A stretch of 33,079 bases of DNA from an uncultured Collinsella sp. (GTDB taxonomy: Bacteria > Actinomycetota > Coriobacteriia > Coriobacteriales > Coriobacteriaceae). The notes below the pieces were generated by a model, which worked only from the letters and a program-made list of their open reading frames with translations, was not told the DNA's origin and did not search any database. This document shows positions 24,739-33,030 of the stretch, one piece after another. Location of the stretch: assembly GCA_900542235.1 (NCBI GenBank), contig UQNB01000012.1:1-33079 (forward strand), written 5' to 3'. Position numbers and translations under genes: made by a program. Numbering within the stretch: position 1 is the stretch's first letter; each line of letters opens with the position of its first letter.

Positions 24739-24761
24739 AAAGGGCCCCAATGGGGCCCTTT
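24739..24761 (+). terminator. Terminator after the secreted hydrolase
   Basis: AAAGGGCCCC (24739-24748) pairs with GGGGCCCTTT (24752-24761), followed by TCTTTT. It lies between the convergent hydrolase and kinase genes; read from the minus strand it also ends close to the kinase stop. Confidence 0.85.
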
Positions 24762-24765
24762 TCTT

Positions 24766-26145
24766 TTAGGTAGCGGAGGTATCGACGACGCCGGTCGCAT
24801 TGGCAACCGCGACTATGACGATCATACATAGGAGCAGCACACCCAATGCCTTGAGCCAGAGTTTCGCGAGTTTCTTGCCGCGATAGCTGTCAAGCAGTGT
24901 GAATCGCCGACGAAGACGGCGCTTATCGAGCAGCGCAAAATGCATAAGCGCCATAAGGCCATCGACAAAGAAAAAATACTCGATTATGAGAAGCCACGTC
25001 GGGTAGCTTTGGTTTGCTCCCGTGGGGTGAAAGACGGCAAAGTGACTTCCGGCAAAGAACACAAGCAGCGAGAAGCAGACAAGCGTATTCCAAATGCGGC
25101 CCAGAGACTCCGGAACGCGAGAGAGCAGGCCGCATGCAGCGGGGGCGGCAGGCCCAGGAAGCCCTGCGGGGTTCTGGAGCCCTTGGAGCGTCAACACCGT
25201 TTCCGATGCCGGAGTACGGACAGGTGCAGACACAGGAGGCCGCACGGGGCGACTCAGGTCGTATGCCGCGCGCGTCGCCCGTCCCAATGCCTCCGCACTC
25301 GCAAAACGCTTGGCCGGGTCGAGCGCCATCGACATGCAGACGGCATCGGCAAGTGAAGTGGGAATGCCACGCGCCTCGCATTGCTCGCGTATGTCGAGCC
25401 CTGGTTTAGGGTCGACTCCCGTCAAGCAGAAGAACAACAGGGCGCCCAGTGCGTAGACGTCGCTGCGCACACTCGTCTGCCCAAACCCATACTGCTCGGG
25501 CGGCGCATAGGGTCGCGTGCCAAACTTGACGGTGTCGGCATCGGCGCCATCGCGCCATACGCGCGCGATCCCCAAGTCGATAATCACCAGCGATGAAAAC
25601 GTCAGGCCCTCATCGAGCGTACAGCTCGCACCCGTCACGATGATATTCGACGGCTTGAGGTCGCGATGGATCACCGGCGCCGACGTCTCCCCCGCCATTG
25701 CAAAACCGGCATGGAGCTCGCCCACGGCATCGCATAGGGCAGGATACAATTCACGTGCATAATCGGGGGTGGCTCCCAGACGATCCACCAGCGCCCCGAG
25801 CGTCTCCCCTTCGATGTATTCCATAACCACGTTGAGCTCATCGCCCGCACGATGACAATCGACGATTCTGGGCAGGTGCTCAAAACGCCTGCCCGCCCGC
25901 TGAGCGGCAAACAGACGCTCGTATGCCCCGCCGATTTGAGCCGAGGCATCGATGCGTTTACGGACAAAGGGGCCGAGAGAACCACCACCGGTTCCTTCAA
26001 AGTACACGAGCTCGGTTGTTTCAACGGACGAGCGCTTAAGTACACGCTCCACGCGATAGCTGTCGTCGCGATCGAGCGACGCCAGGTGCTCGGCAAGCGC
26101 TGCGGTCAGCTCGTCATCGGAATATGTTGGGGTCTGAGTATCCAT
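24766..26145 (-). CDS. Membrane Ser/Thr protein kinase
   Basis: A 459-residue Hanks-type kinase. The N-lobe has a poorly conserved Gly loop (GTGGGSLGP, 51-59) with FVRKR as the likely ATP lysine. The catalytic loop is HRDLKPSN (160-167), the Mg motif is DLG rather than DFG (190-192), and APPEQYG (214-220) and SDVYALGALLFF follow. A Pro-rich linker leads to a C-terminal region with about three hydrophobic segments (about 340-360, 380-400, 430-455), so it is membrane-attached without the PASTA domains of PknB. Several starts are possible (26145, 26166, 26175); ATG 26145 with GGAGG very close was preferred. The HTH-like gene lies 98 nt upstream on the same strand. Confidence 0.88.
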   Translation of the reverse strand: MDTQTPTYSDDELTAALAEHLASLDRDDSYRVERVLKRSSVETTELVYFEGTGGGSLGPFVRKRIDASAQIGGAYERLFAAQRAGRRFEHLPRIVDCHRAGDELNVVMEYIEGETLGALVDRLGATPDYARELYPALCDAVGELHAGFAMAGETSAPVIHRDLKPSNIIVTGASCTLDEGLTFSSLVIIDLGIARVWRDGADADTVKFGTRPYAPPEQYGFGQTSVRSDVYALGALLFFCLTGVDPKPGLDIREQCEARGIPTSLADAVCMSMALDPAKRFASAEALGRATRAAYDLSRPVRPPVSAPVRTPASETVLTLQGLQNPAGLPGPAAPAACGLLSRVPESLGRIWNTLVCFSLLVFFAGSHFAVFHPTGANQSYPTWLLIIEYFFFVDGLMALMHFALLDKRRLRRRFTLLDSYRGKKLAKLWLKALGVLLLCMIVIVAVANATGVVDTSAT

Positions 26146-26243
26146 AGCCTCCATCATAGCGCAGGGCGCAGACACCCCATGGCATCCGCGCCCCGTTCGT
26201 TTGCATCGTTGTTCGGCAGCTCCGCCGGCTCAGATATCAGCCG

Positions 26244-26666
26244 CTAACTTACCGTCTCCTCGCCAAAGCGATACAGCTCCTCGTTGACCTTTTGGAGGCT
26301 GCACCCGCGATCGATGCAAAAGATGATAATCGCATCACGGCGATCCTTGCAGTTAAGGACGCTTACCCCGGCAGCCGTCAGTGCACGGTTGGCCTCTTTG
26401 AGCGTCAGCGCCATCGCAAAGGCAATCTGCAGCACCTTATTGCGACTCGGGTGACGCGCACCGGTAAAGATCTGATAGCCAAAGGTCTCATTGAGATCGG
26501 CCATACGAACCACGCGCGAGCGCTCCAAACCCTTTTCCTGCAGCAGCTGCTTCAGGTAGTCCGAAAGCGACGGGGCGTCAAAGTCGTGTTCTTTGATATA
26601 GCCATCGATGTTTGGCGCGTCGAGAAGCTCATTGAGTAACTCCTCGGTCAACTTTTTATCGGGCAT
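26244..26666 (-). CDS. HTH-like protein upstream of the kinase
   Basis: A 140-residue soluble protein. The central segment (about 30-95: LSDYLKQLLQEKGLERSRVV, then a GYQIFTGARHPSRNKVLQIA stretch) resembles a divergent XRE-type helix-turn-helix with a recognition-helix pattern. The remaining C-terminal part is helical and contains two cysteines (IIFCIDRGCS). GGAGGTG eight nt before the ATG supports the start. It lies in the same direction as the Ser/Thr kinase and between it and an FxLYD-type protein. It may be the regulator or phosphorylation target of the kinase; this is inference from neighbourhood only. Confidence 0.75.
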   Translation of the reverse strand: MPDKKLTEELLNELLDAPNIDGYIKEHDFDAPSLSDYLKQLLQEKGLERSRVVRMADLNETFGYQIFTGARHPSRNKVLQIAFAMALTLKEANRALTAAGVSVLNCKDRRDAIIIFCIDRGCSLQKVNEELYRFGEETVS

Positions 26667-26698
26667 ACGACTTCACCTCCCCCAGTGCATGCAACATG

Positions 26699-27142
26699 CT
26701 AGAAACCGCTTACGTCCGAACGCTCCCAGCTAGCAACCTGGTCGGGAGACACCGTACCCAGCGCCTCGAACTTCCAGGAGCCGCCCGCCTTCAGATGATT
26801 GGTGTTTGCAAGAGCCGTTCCAACCTGGTTGCCATCGGCATCATACAGAACATACTCAATCTGAATGTAGCTCTTTTCCTTGTCCGTGTTATTGGTCAGC
26901 GTGCCCGTGATCTTATAGGCAAACTGATTGGAGGTGTCTTCAGCCTCATCAGCAATGGTATACGGTTCTTGCGGTTCTTTTTGCTCCTCAGCCTGCTGTG
27001 TCGCCTCGACAGGTTTTGCCGAATCGCTCGCAGACGAATCGGTTGAATTGCCACCCATAGAACCCACGGCACCGACGATAACCAGCACCACGATGACGCC
27101 TAGGACAATCTTGCCGATCGGCTTCTTTCCCTCTTTTGCCAT
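26699..27142 (-). CDS. Membrane-anchored FxLYD-type protein
   Basis: A 147-residue protein with an N-terminal basic tail (MAKEGKKPIGK), one membrane helix (about 11-30), an acidic/Ser-rich spacer (about 32-65) and a C-terminal beta-sandwich-like domain. That domain has the FxLYD-family pattern TGTLTNNTDKEKSYIQIEYV followed by LYDADGNQVGTALAN. Such domains sit outside the membrane and are of unknown function. AAGGA six nt before the ATG supports the start. It ends 32 nt before the HTH-like gene, and the kinase unit follows, so these may form one operon. Confidence 0.8.
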   Translation of the reverse strand: MAKEGKKPIGKIVLGVIVVLVIVGAVGSMGGNSTDSSASDSAKPVEATQQAEEQKEPQEPYTIADEAEDTSNQFAYKITGTLTNNTDKEKSYIQIEYVLYDADGNQVGTALANTNHLKAGGSWKFEALGTVSPDQVASWERSDVSGF

Positions 27143-27306
27143 TATTCATCCTTCCTACGATCCGGCTACCGTGCCGGCACACAGCACATCGTAGAAAGGA
27201 TTGAACTTGAATTTATTAGCTGAGGGCTAAGGTTGCGGTAAACGGCCAATGCAGCTATCCAGACGCCGAGCAAACGCACTTTGCGTGACCGTCTGCTGGC
27301 AGCGCA

Positions 27307-27630
27307 TCAACCCACCGTGACGGATTTCCCGGTAAAGGCACTGATCATCATTAGGACAAAGAACACCAGGTAGCTGATGCTCAATAGGTACGCAATGATC
27401 AGGAAGACGACCCAGCCGACATTGGTCTTACCGTCGGCGCGGCGCCGCTCGCGAGAACGGCACAGCCAGACCGTCACGCCGATGGCGGTGATAAACAGTA
27501 CGAGTGCCGCCGCAGCCAGCCCAGCAAACACAAACATCACGCCAATGCTCACAGCGATGACCGGAAGCAGCAGCAAACCGCATCCGCATCCACCCGGACT
27601 ATATACGGCAGACTGTCGGCGTCGTTCCAT
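27307..27630 (-). CDS. Unknown three-helix membrane protein
   Basis: A 107-residue protein not recognised as a known family. It begins MERRRQSAVYSPGGCGCG, has two hydrophobic segments (about 17-58), a basic loop (CRSRERRRADGKTN) and a third long hydrophobic segment (about 72-101). ATG 27630 is preceded by GGAG and starts 2 nt after the stop of the M20 gene, implying coupling. An in-frame GTG at 27636 is the alternative start. A nested hairpin around 27268-27296 lies beyond its stop, in the 164-nt gap before the FxLYD gene. Confidence 0.7.
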   Translation of the reverse strand: MERRRQSAVYSPGGCGCGLLLLPVIAVSIGVMFVFAGLAAAALVLFITAIGVTVWLCRSRERRRADGKTNVGWVVFLIIAYLLSISYLVFFVLMMISAFTGKSVTVG

Positions 27631-27632
27631 CG

Positions 27633-28820
27633 TCACTCCAAGCCAAGCAATCGTTTGTAGACATCGAGGCCTTTGAGTAGGATTTCCTCGTCGAAGAGCA
27701 TGCTATCGGTATGCAGAGCGCTTGTGGCATAGGCTGGGCAGCCATCAGCGTCGATCGGGTTTTCTTGTCCCTCTGGCACGCCCGTGCCCAGCAAGAAGAA
27801 CACGCCCGGCAGATGGCGCTGATAGAACGCGAAATCCTCGGCGATTAGCAGCGGCTCATCCACGAGCTGCAATTCGGGCAGAGCGGGCGCGATTCGGGCA
27901 AACAACTCAGGGTCGTTATCGACCGGTGGATAGCCCTCGGCAAAGTCGAGATCATACGTGCAGCCCGTAGCGGCGCACGCCTCATCGAGCACGCGGCGCA
28001 CGCCCTCGCGCGCGCGGTCGAACATGTCGTCCGTAAACACGCGCAGGCTACCGGCCACGTGGGCCTCCCCCGCCACGGCGTTGCAGACGGTGCCGGCCTG
28101 CAGCAGGCCAAACTTACCGATACAGGGCTCATCGGCGCCCAGCTCGTCCATCAGCTCGCGCTCGGCAACCAAGAACTTGGCAGCAGCCAGCGCCGCATCG
28201 TGCGATTCCTCGACCGGTACGCCATAGGTCTTGGCGATATGGATGCTCATCCCGTGAATGTGCACATGCGTCTCGCTCGAACGCGCCAGCAGCGGACCGG
28301 GACAGCTCGCCAGCGTGCCGGCGGGAAGGTCGGGCCACACGTGAAAGCCAAAGATACGGTCGGCACCATAGCGCTCGAACACACTGCTCTCGCATACTGT
28401 CTTGGCACCACCGGTCGTCTCCTCGGCAGGCTGGAACACAAAGAGCACGTTACGCTTAATGGCACCCGGCCGCTCGCGAATCGCACGGTCGACATACGTC
28501 GCTGCGACAAGCGCCATGGCCATGTGCCCATCGTGCCCGCAAGCGTGCATCTTGCCGGGATGAGACGAGGCGAAAGCCGCGCCCGTCGCCTCCACAATGG
28601 GCAGCGCATCCATGTCGGCGCGAATCGCCGTGGCATGCGCGGCACCAACGCCAGCGTCGAAGAAAGCGCAGACGCAGCTAGGACACGGATGGGCCACCTC
28701 GCAGGCGAGCGGCGCCAACACACCCTCGATATAGGCGATCGTCTGCGGAAGATCGAAGTCGAGCTCCGGGATCCCGTGCAAGTCGCGCCGATAGCGGCGG
28801 AGTTCTTGGAGCTCGGTCAT
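27633..28820 (-). CDS. M20-family amidohydrolase (possible N-acetyl-DAP deacetylase)
   Basis: A 395-residue zinc-dependent deacylase of the M20D/amidohydrolase branch. Metal-site motifs are RADMDALP (68-75), HACGHDGH (92-99) and QPAEE (130-134), and a dimerisation domain interrupts the catalytic one in the usual way. AAAGGA before ATG 28820 fixes the start; upstream codons to 29096 overlap the lysine riboswitch and are not used. It is divergent from a lysine operon containing dapH, whose pathway needs an N-acetyl-DAP deacetylase of this family (DapL), so that role is plausible. General N-acyl-amino acid or aromatic acyl-amino acid hydrolysis is the alternative. Confidence 0.87.
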   Translation of the reverse strand: MTELQELRRYRRDLHGIPELDFDLPQTIAYIEGVLAPLACEVAHPCPSCVCAFFDAGVGAAHATAIRADMDALPIVEATGAAFASSHPGKMHACGHDGHMAMALVAATYVDRAIRERPGAIKRNVLFVFQPAEETTGGAKTVCESSVFERYGADRIFGFHVWPDLPAGTLASCPGPLLARSSETHVHIHGMSIHIAKTYGVPVEESHDAALAAAKFLVAERELMDELGADEPCIGKFGLLQAGTVCNAVAGEAHVAGSLRVFTDDMFDRAREGVRRVLDEACAATGCTYDLDFAEGYPPVDNDPELFARIAPALPELQLVDEPLLIAEDFAFYQRHLPGVFFLLGTGVPEGQENPIDADGCPAYATSALHTDSMLFDEEILLKGLDVYKRLLGLE

Positions 28821-28931
28821 AGAGGTTCCTTTCATGGGTGCGCGTCGGTTGCCATCCATTGTGCCGCAAGATTGCCACACCCTTATTTCCAGCATATCCT
28901 TGCATTTTTTAAACGTTATATACGAATACTC

Positions 28932-28960
28932 TTGTTTGGTAAAGTGCAACGTGGTAGGGT
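28932..28960 (+). promoter_or_regulatory. Probable promoter of the lysine operon
   Basis: TTGTTT (28932-28937) and TAGGGT (28955-28960) are 17 nt apart. The expected start of transcription, near 28967, falls just before the riboswitch aptamer. A hairpin GTGGTA/TACCAC (28951-28968) overlaps the -10 region and could act in regulation or be chance. Confidence 0.4.
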
Positions 28961-28969
28961 CGTTACCAC

Positions 28970-29130
28970 TTGATAGAGGCGCGGGCACGAAGAACCGCGG
29001 GCGAGCCGGCAGGCTTTGACCCCGTGGGGAGGCGAAACCCGCCGAACTGGGCTTTTCGGGCACGAACAACCTGGTGGGCCTGTGGGAAACACCCACAGGA
29101 CTGTCTGCAGCAATGCGGGAGCGCTATCCG
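28970..29130 (+). ncRNA. Lysine riboswitch (L box)
   Basis: The leader has the L-box pattern: GATAGAGGCGC at the 5' side of P1, GCCGAACTGGG in the core, a CTGGTGGGCCTGTGGG...CCCACAGG arm, ACTGTC, and GGAGCGCTATC at the 3' side of P1 (GATAG 28972-28976 with CTATC 29124-29128). It precedes lysA-dapA-dapB-dapH, the expected target. No terminator with a U run lies before the gene. Instead CGCTATCCGGAC (29122-29133) can pair with GTCTGGATAGCG (29175-29186) next to the ribosome binding region, suggesting control of translation. Confidence 0.92.
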
Positions 29131-29199
29131 GACATTGGGTCCACGCTATGCGGATTCGATGCGCAGGTAGCGCCGTCTGGATAGCGAGGTTTACGGGAC

Positions 29200-31509
29200 A
29201 TGTCATTGACTCCCAACGAGGCATATGCGGCTAAGCGGCCGTTTGTGGACAAGGAGACACTCGAGCATATCGTCGAGCAGTTCCCCACGCCGTTTCATCT
29301 ATACGACGAGGCGGGCATCCGCCGCAACATGCAAGAAGTGCGCGACGCCTTTGCATGGAACCCGGGCTTTAAGGAATACTTTGCCGTCAAGGCCAACCCC
29401 AACCCGGCGCTCATCTCCATTCTCAACGAATACGGCTGCGGTTGCGATTGCTCGAGCTATACCGAGCTCATGATCGCCCGCTCGCTGGGCATCACGGGGC
29501 ATGACATCATGTTCTCGTCCAACGACACGCCGGCGGCGGACTTTGAGCTCGCCGACAAGCTGGGCGCCATCGTCAACTTTGACGACATCAGCCACATCGA
29601 GTTCTTTGAGCGTGTTGCGGGACCCATCCCCAAGACGGTCAGCTGCCGCTTTAATCCAGGCGGCCTGTTCCAGCTCTCCAACGGCATCATGGACAACCCG
29701 GGCGACTCCAAATATGGCATGACCACCGAGCAGCTCTTCGAGGCCTTCCGCATGCTCAAGGCCAAGGGTGCCGAGGACTTTGGCATCCACGCATTCCTTG
29801 CCAGCAACACTGTCACCAACGACTACTACCCCAAGCTCGCGCGCATCCTCTTTGAGCTTGCCGTACGCCTGGAGCGCGAGACCGGCGCACACGTCGCCTT
29901 CATCAATCTGTCCGGCGGCGTCGGCATCCCCTACCTGCCCGAGCAGCAGGCCAACGACATTCGCGCCATCGGCGAGGGAGTACACGCGGCATACGACGAG
30001 ATCCTGGTTCCCGCCGGCATGGACGATGTGGCCATCTGCACCGAGATGGGCCGCTTTATGATGGGCCCCTACGGCTGCCTGGTCACCAAGGCTATCCACG
30101 AGAAGCAAATCTACAAGGACTATATCGGCGTGGACGCCAGTGCCGTCGACCTCATTCGTCCCGCCATGTATGGCGCTTACCACCACATCACGGTGATGGG
30201 TCAGCCGGGCGGCGCCGACAAGGCCACAGCGCCCGTCACGAACACCTATGACATCACGGGCAACCTATGCGAGAACAACGACAAGTTCGCTATCGATCGC
30301 GAGCTGCCGCATATCGACATGGGTGACCTGCTTGTAATCCACGATACCGGCGCGCACGGCTACTCCATGGGCTACAACTACAACGGCCGTCTGCGCTCCG
30401 CCGAGGTCCTGCTGCGCCCCGATGGCTCGGCCGACCTCATCCGCCGCGCCGAGCGCCCGGGCGATTACTTTGCCACGTTCGACGTGCTGCCGTGCGGCCG
30501 CGAGCTGCTGGCCAAGTCGCGCGCCGATACTGCCCGCCATCGTGCCCAGGACGAGCGCCTGGCGGTCGCCGCCCAATGGAACAAGCGCATCCAAATCGCG
30601 GAAGCGAAGGAGAAGAACATGGACATCCGCAATCTCGAGGGCTCAATCGTCGCCCTTGTGACGCCGTTTAAAAAAGACGGCAGTGTCGACTTCGATGCGC
30701 TCGAGCGCCTTATCGATTTCCATCTGCAAAATGGTACCGACGCCATCCTCACTCTGGGCACCACCGGCGAGAGCGCCACGATGACCGACGACGAGGACAA
30801 CTCCGTCGTTGCCGCAGTGGTCAAGCAGGTCGCGGGCCGCGTCCCCGTCATCGCCGGCTCGGGCTCCAACTCCACGCAGACCATGCTCACCAAGTCGCTC
30901 ACCTACCAGGGACTGGGCGCCGACGGTCTGCTGCTCATCACCCCCTACTACAACAAGTCCAACGAAGAGGGCATCTATCAGCACTTTAAGACCGTTGCCG
31001 ACGCGGTGGACATCCCCTGCATCCTGTACAACATCCCCGGCCGATGCGGCTGCGGCATCAGCGAGCGCAACGTGGAGCGCCTGGCTGCGCACCCCAACAT
31101 CATGGGCATCAAGGAAGCCTCGGGCAACGTCGCCTACGCGGCCAAGATCGCCCACCTGCTGTCCGATGACTTCCGCATGTACTCGGGCGAGGACGCGCTC
31201 ACCGTGCCACTCATGAGCCTGGGCGCCTCGGGCACCATCAGCGTGTGGGCCGACGTTCAGCCGCAGCTCGTGCACGACATGTGCCGTGCCTATCTGGACG
31301 GCGACGTGGCGCGTGCCCGCGATATCCAAATTGCCGGCCAGCCGCTCATCAATGCCCTCTTTAGCGAGGTCAACCCCATCCCCGTTAAGGAAGCGCTCGC
31401 ACAGATGGGTATGATCGAGGCAAACTACCGTATGCCGCTGTGTCCCATGGCCAACGACACACGCGCTGCACTCACCGATGCTCTGAAGGGAGCTGGTCTG
31501 CTTGATTAA
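29200..31509 (+). CDS. lysA-dapA: Fused diaminopimelate decarboxylase-dihydrodipicolinate synthase
   Basis: One uninterrupted frame of 769 codons carries two lysine enzymes. Residues 1 to about 460 are LysA, which decarboxylates meso-DAP to lysine: PLP lysine K64 in YFAVKANP, SGGVGIP (238-244), EMGR (282-285, where EPGR is usual) and CENND (357-361). Residues 474-769 are DapA, which condenses pyruvate with aspartate semialdehyde: TTGES, Y610 in YNIPGR and the Schiff-base K638 in GIKEASGN. AAGGAG precedes an internal ATG at 30619, so DapA of 296 residues could also be made alone. Normally these are separate genes; here no stop codon lies between them. The lysine riboswitch controls the start. 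The product could therefore be a bifunctional chain, separate DapA, or both. Confidence 0.9.
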   Translation: MSLTPNEAYAAKRPFVDKETLEHIVEQFPTPFHLYDEAGIRRNMQEVRDAFAWNPGFKEYFAVKANPNPALISILNEYGCGCDCSSYTELMIARSLGITGHDIMFSSNDTPAADFELADKLGAIVNFDDISHIEFFERVAGPIPKTVSCRFNPGGLFQLSNGIMDNPGDSKYGMTTEQLFEAFRMLKAKGAEDFGIHAFLASNTVTNDYYPKLARILFELAVRLERETGAHVAFINLSGGVGIPYLPEQQANDIRAIGEGVHAAYDEILVPAGMDDVAICTEMGRFMMGPYGCLVTKAIHEKQIYKDYIGVDASAVDLIRPAMYGAYHHITVMGQPGGADKATAPVTNTYDITGNLCENNDKFAIDRELPHIDMGDLLVIHDTGAHGYSMGYNYNGRLRSAEVLLRPDGSADLIRRAERPGDYFATFDVLPCGRELLAKSRADTARHRAQDERLAVAAQWNKRIQIAEAKEKNMDIRNLEGSIVALVTPFKKDGSVDFDALERLIDFHLQNGTDAILTLGTTGESATMTDDEDNSVVAAVVKQVAGRVPVIAGSGSNSTQTMLTKSLTYQGLGADGLLLITPYYNKSNEEGIYQHFKTVADAVDIPCILYNIPGRCGCGISERNVERLAAHPNIMGIKEASGNVAYAAKIAHLLSDDFRMYSGEDALTVPLMSLGASGTISVWADVQPQLVHDMCRAYLDGDVARARDIQIAGQPLINALFSEVNPIPVKEALAQMGMIEANYRMPLCPMANDTRAALTDALKGAGLLD

Positions 31510-32242
31510 GACTGTCATTATGGGAACGGGCCGTATGGGCTCGCTCATCCGCACTACCGCCGAGGGCATTGTCGACGCCGCCGGCCAGCCCGTTTTCGAC
31601 ATCGTCGCCCAGATCGGTTTTGACCTGACCGAGCTCGAGAGCGCCCCGGCAGCCGACGTGATCATCGACTTCTCGAACGTCGTGACCTTCGATGCCGTCG
31701 TCGCCTATGTCGAGCGTACAGGCGCCGCATTGGTCTCGGGCACCACAGGCTACACCCCCGAGCAGATGGACCGCCTGCGCGAGCTGGGTCAGAGCGCCCG
31801 CGTCATGCACTCCGGCAATTACTCTATCGGCATCGCCGCCCTGCGCCATCTGGTTGCCCAGGCCACGCGCGAACTGCCCGGCTTTGACTGCGAGATTGTC
31901 GAGACGCACCACAACCAAAAGGTCGATGCCCCCAGCGGCACCGCCAAGCTGCTGCTCGACGCCGTCGTCGAAGCCGAGCCCGAGGCGGGCTACCACCCCG
32001 TCTATGGTCGCGAGGGCATGTGCGGAGCGCGTGACCCCAAGGAGATCGGTATGCACTCGCTGCGCGGCGGCACGGTCGCCGGCGTGCAAGAGGTGAGTTT
32101 CTTTGGCCAGGACGAGGAGGTCACGCTCGCGCATCGCGCCACGAGCCGTCAGATCTTTGTCAACGGCGCGCTGGCCGCCGCGCAAAAGCTCGTCACCCGC
32201 GAGCCCGGCTTCTACACGTTCGACCAGGTCATGTTTGCCTAA
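31502..32242 (+). CDS. dapB: 4-hydroxy-tetrahydrodipicolinate reductase
   Basis: A 246-residue NAD(P)H-dependent reductase, the step after DapA. It has the Rossmann motif GTGRMG (8-13), SGTTGYTPEQ (79-88) and the signature HHNQKVDAPSGTA (136-148). Translation starts at TTG 31502, inside the last codons of the dapA part, giving an 8-nt overlap with the fusion gene. GGGAG upstream serves as ribosome binding site. Co-transcribed with lysA-dapA and dapH under the lysine riboswitch. Confidence 0.95.
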   Translation: MIKTVIMGTGRMGSLIRTTAEGIVDAAGQPVFDIVAQIGFDLTELESAPAADVIIDFSNVVTFDAVVAYVERTGAALVSGTTGYTPEQMDRLRELGQSARVMHSGNYSIGIAALRHLVAQATRELPGFDCEIVETHHNQKVDAPSGTAKLLLDAVVEAEPEAGYHPVYGREGMCGARDPKEIGMHSLRGGTVAGVQEVSFFGQDEEVTLAHRATSRQIFVNGALAAAQKLVTREPGFYTFDQVMFA

Positions 32243-32281
32243 CACGGCATCAACCAAATCCACCCAAAGGAGAGACAGCAA

Positions 32282-33001
32282 ATGAGTAACGCAGCCGAGA
32301 TGGATGCCCAGGAGATTATCAACTACATCGCCACCGCGCCCAAAAAGACGCCTGTCAAGCTGTACGTGCGCGAGAAGCCGGGCATGAAGGTCCAGTGGGG
32401 CAATGCACACGTCTACGGCGGTCGTCGTGGCAAGACCGTCTTTGGTGACTGGGATGAGCTCAAGGCCATCCTGGACGCCAACGCCGATTCCATCGATTAC
32501 TACGACGTAGAGAACGACTGCCGCAACTCCGCCGTGCCCATGCTCGACCTTAAGGGCATCAACGCCCGCATCGAGCCAGGCGCGATCATCCGTGACCGCG
32601 TCGAGATCGGCGACCGTGCCGTCATCATGATGGGTGCCATCATCAATATCGGCTCCGTCATTGGCGAAGGCTCCATGATCGACATGGGCGCCGTGCTGGG
32701 CGGCCGCGCCACCGTGGGCAAGAACTGCCACATCGGCGCTGGAACCGTGTTGGCAGGCGTCGTTGAGCCCGCCAGCGCCACGCCCGTCATCATCGAGGAC
32801 GATGTCATGATCGGCGCCAACGCTGTGGTCCTGGAGGGCGTGCACGTGGGCAAGGGTGCTGTCGTTGCCGCCGGCGCCGTATGCGTCGAGGATGTCCCCG
32901 CCGGCGCCGTCGTGGCCGGTGTCCCCGCCCGCGTCATCAAGATGCGCGACGATAAGACCGACAGCAAGACCGGCCTCGAGGAAGGCCTGCGCCAGCTCTA
33001 G
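32282..33001 (+). CDS. dapH: Tetrahydrodipicolinate N-acetyltransferase
   Basis: A 239-residue enzyme that acetylates tetrahydrodipicolinate in the acetylase branch of DAP synthesis. The N-terminal domain (about 1-85) contains KTPVKLYVREK and NDCRNSAVPMLDLK. The rest is a left-handed beta-helix with hexapeptide repeats (GAIIRDRVEIGDRAVIMMGA, then further repeats to AGVPARVIK). The close match to the Bacillus DapH layout, including the C-terminal LRQL, favours DapH over the succinylase DapD. AAGGAG is placed before the ATG, 39 nt after dapB. It is the last gene of the operon. Confidence 0.95.
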   Translation: MSNAAEMDAQEIINYIATAPKKTPVKLYVREKPGMKVQWGNAHVYGGRRGKTVFGDWDELKAILDANADSIDYYDVENDCRNSAVPMLDLKGINARIEPGAIIRDRVEIGDRAVIMMGAIINIGSVIGEGSMIDMGAVLGGRATVGKNCHIGAGTVLAGVVEPASATPVIIEDDVMIGANAVVLEGVHVGKGAVVAAGAVCVEDVPAGAVVAGVPARVIKMRDDKTDSKTGLEEGLRQL

Positions 33002-33002
33002 T

Positions 33003-33030
33003 GTTACGCGGTTTTACCAAACCGCGTAAC
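33003..33030 (+). terminator. Hairpin ending the lysine operon
   Basis: GTTACGCGGTTT (33003-33014) and its inverted copy (33019-33030) form a perfect 12-bp stem with a 4-nt loop, directly after the dapH stop. No U run follows, so it may be a weak terminator or a bidirectional one facing a gene outside the window. Confidence 0.6.
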
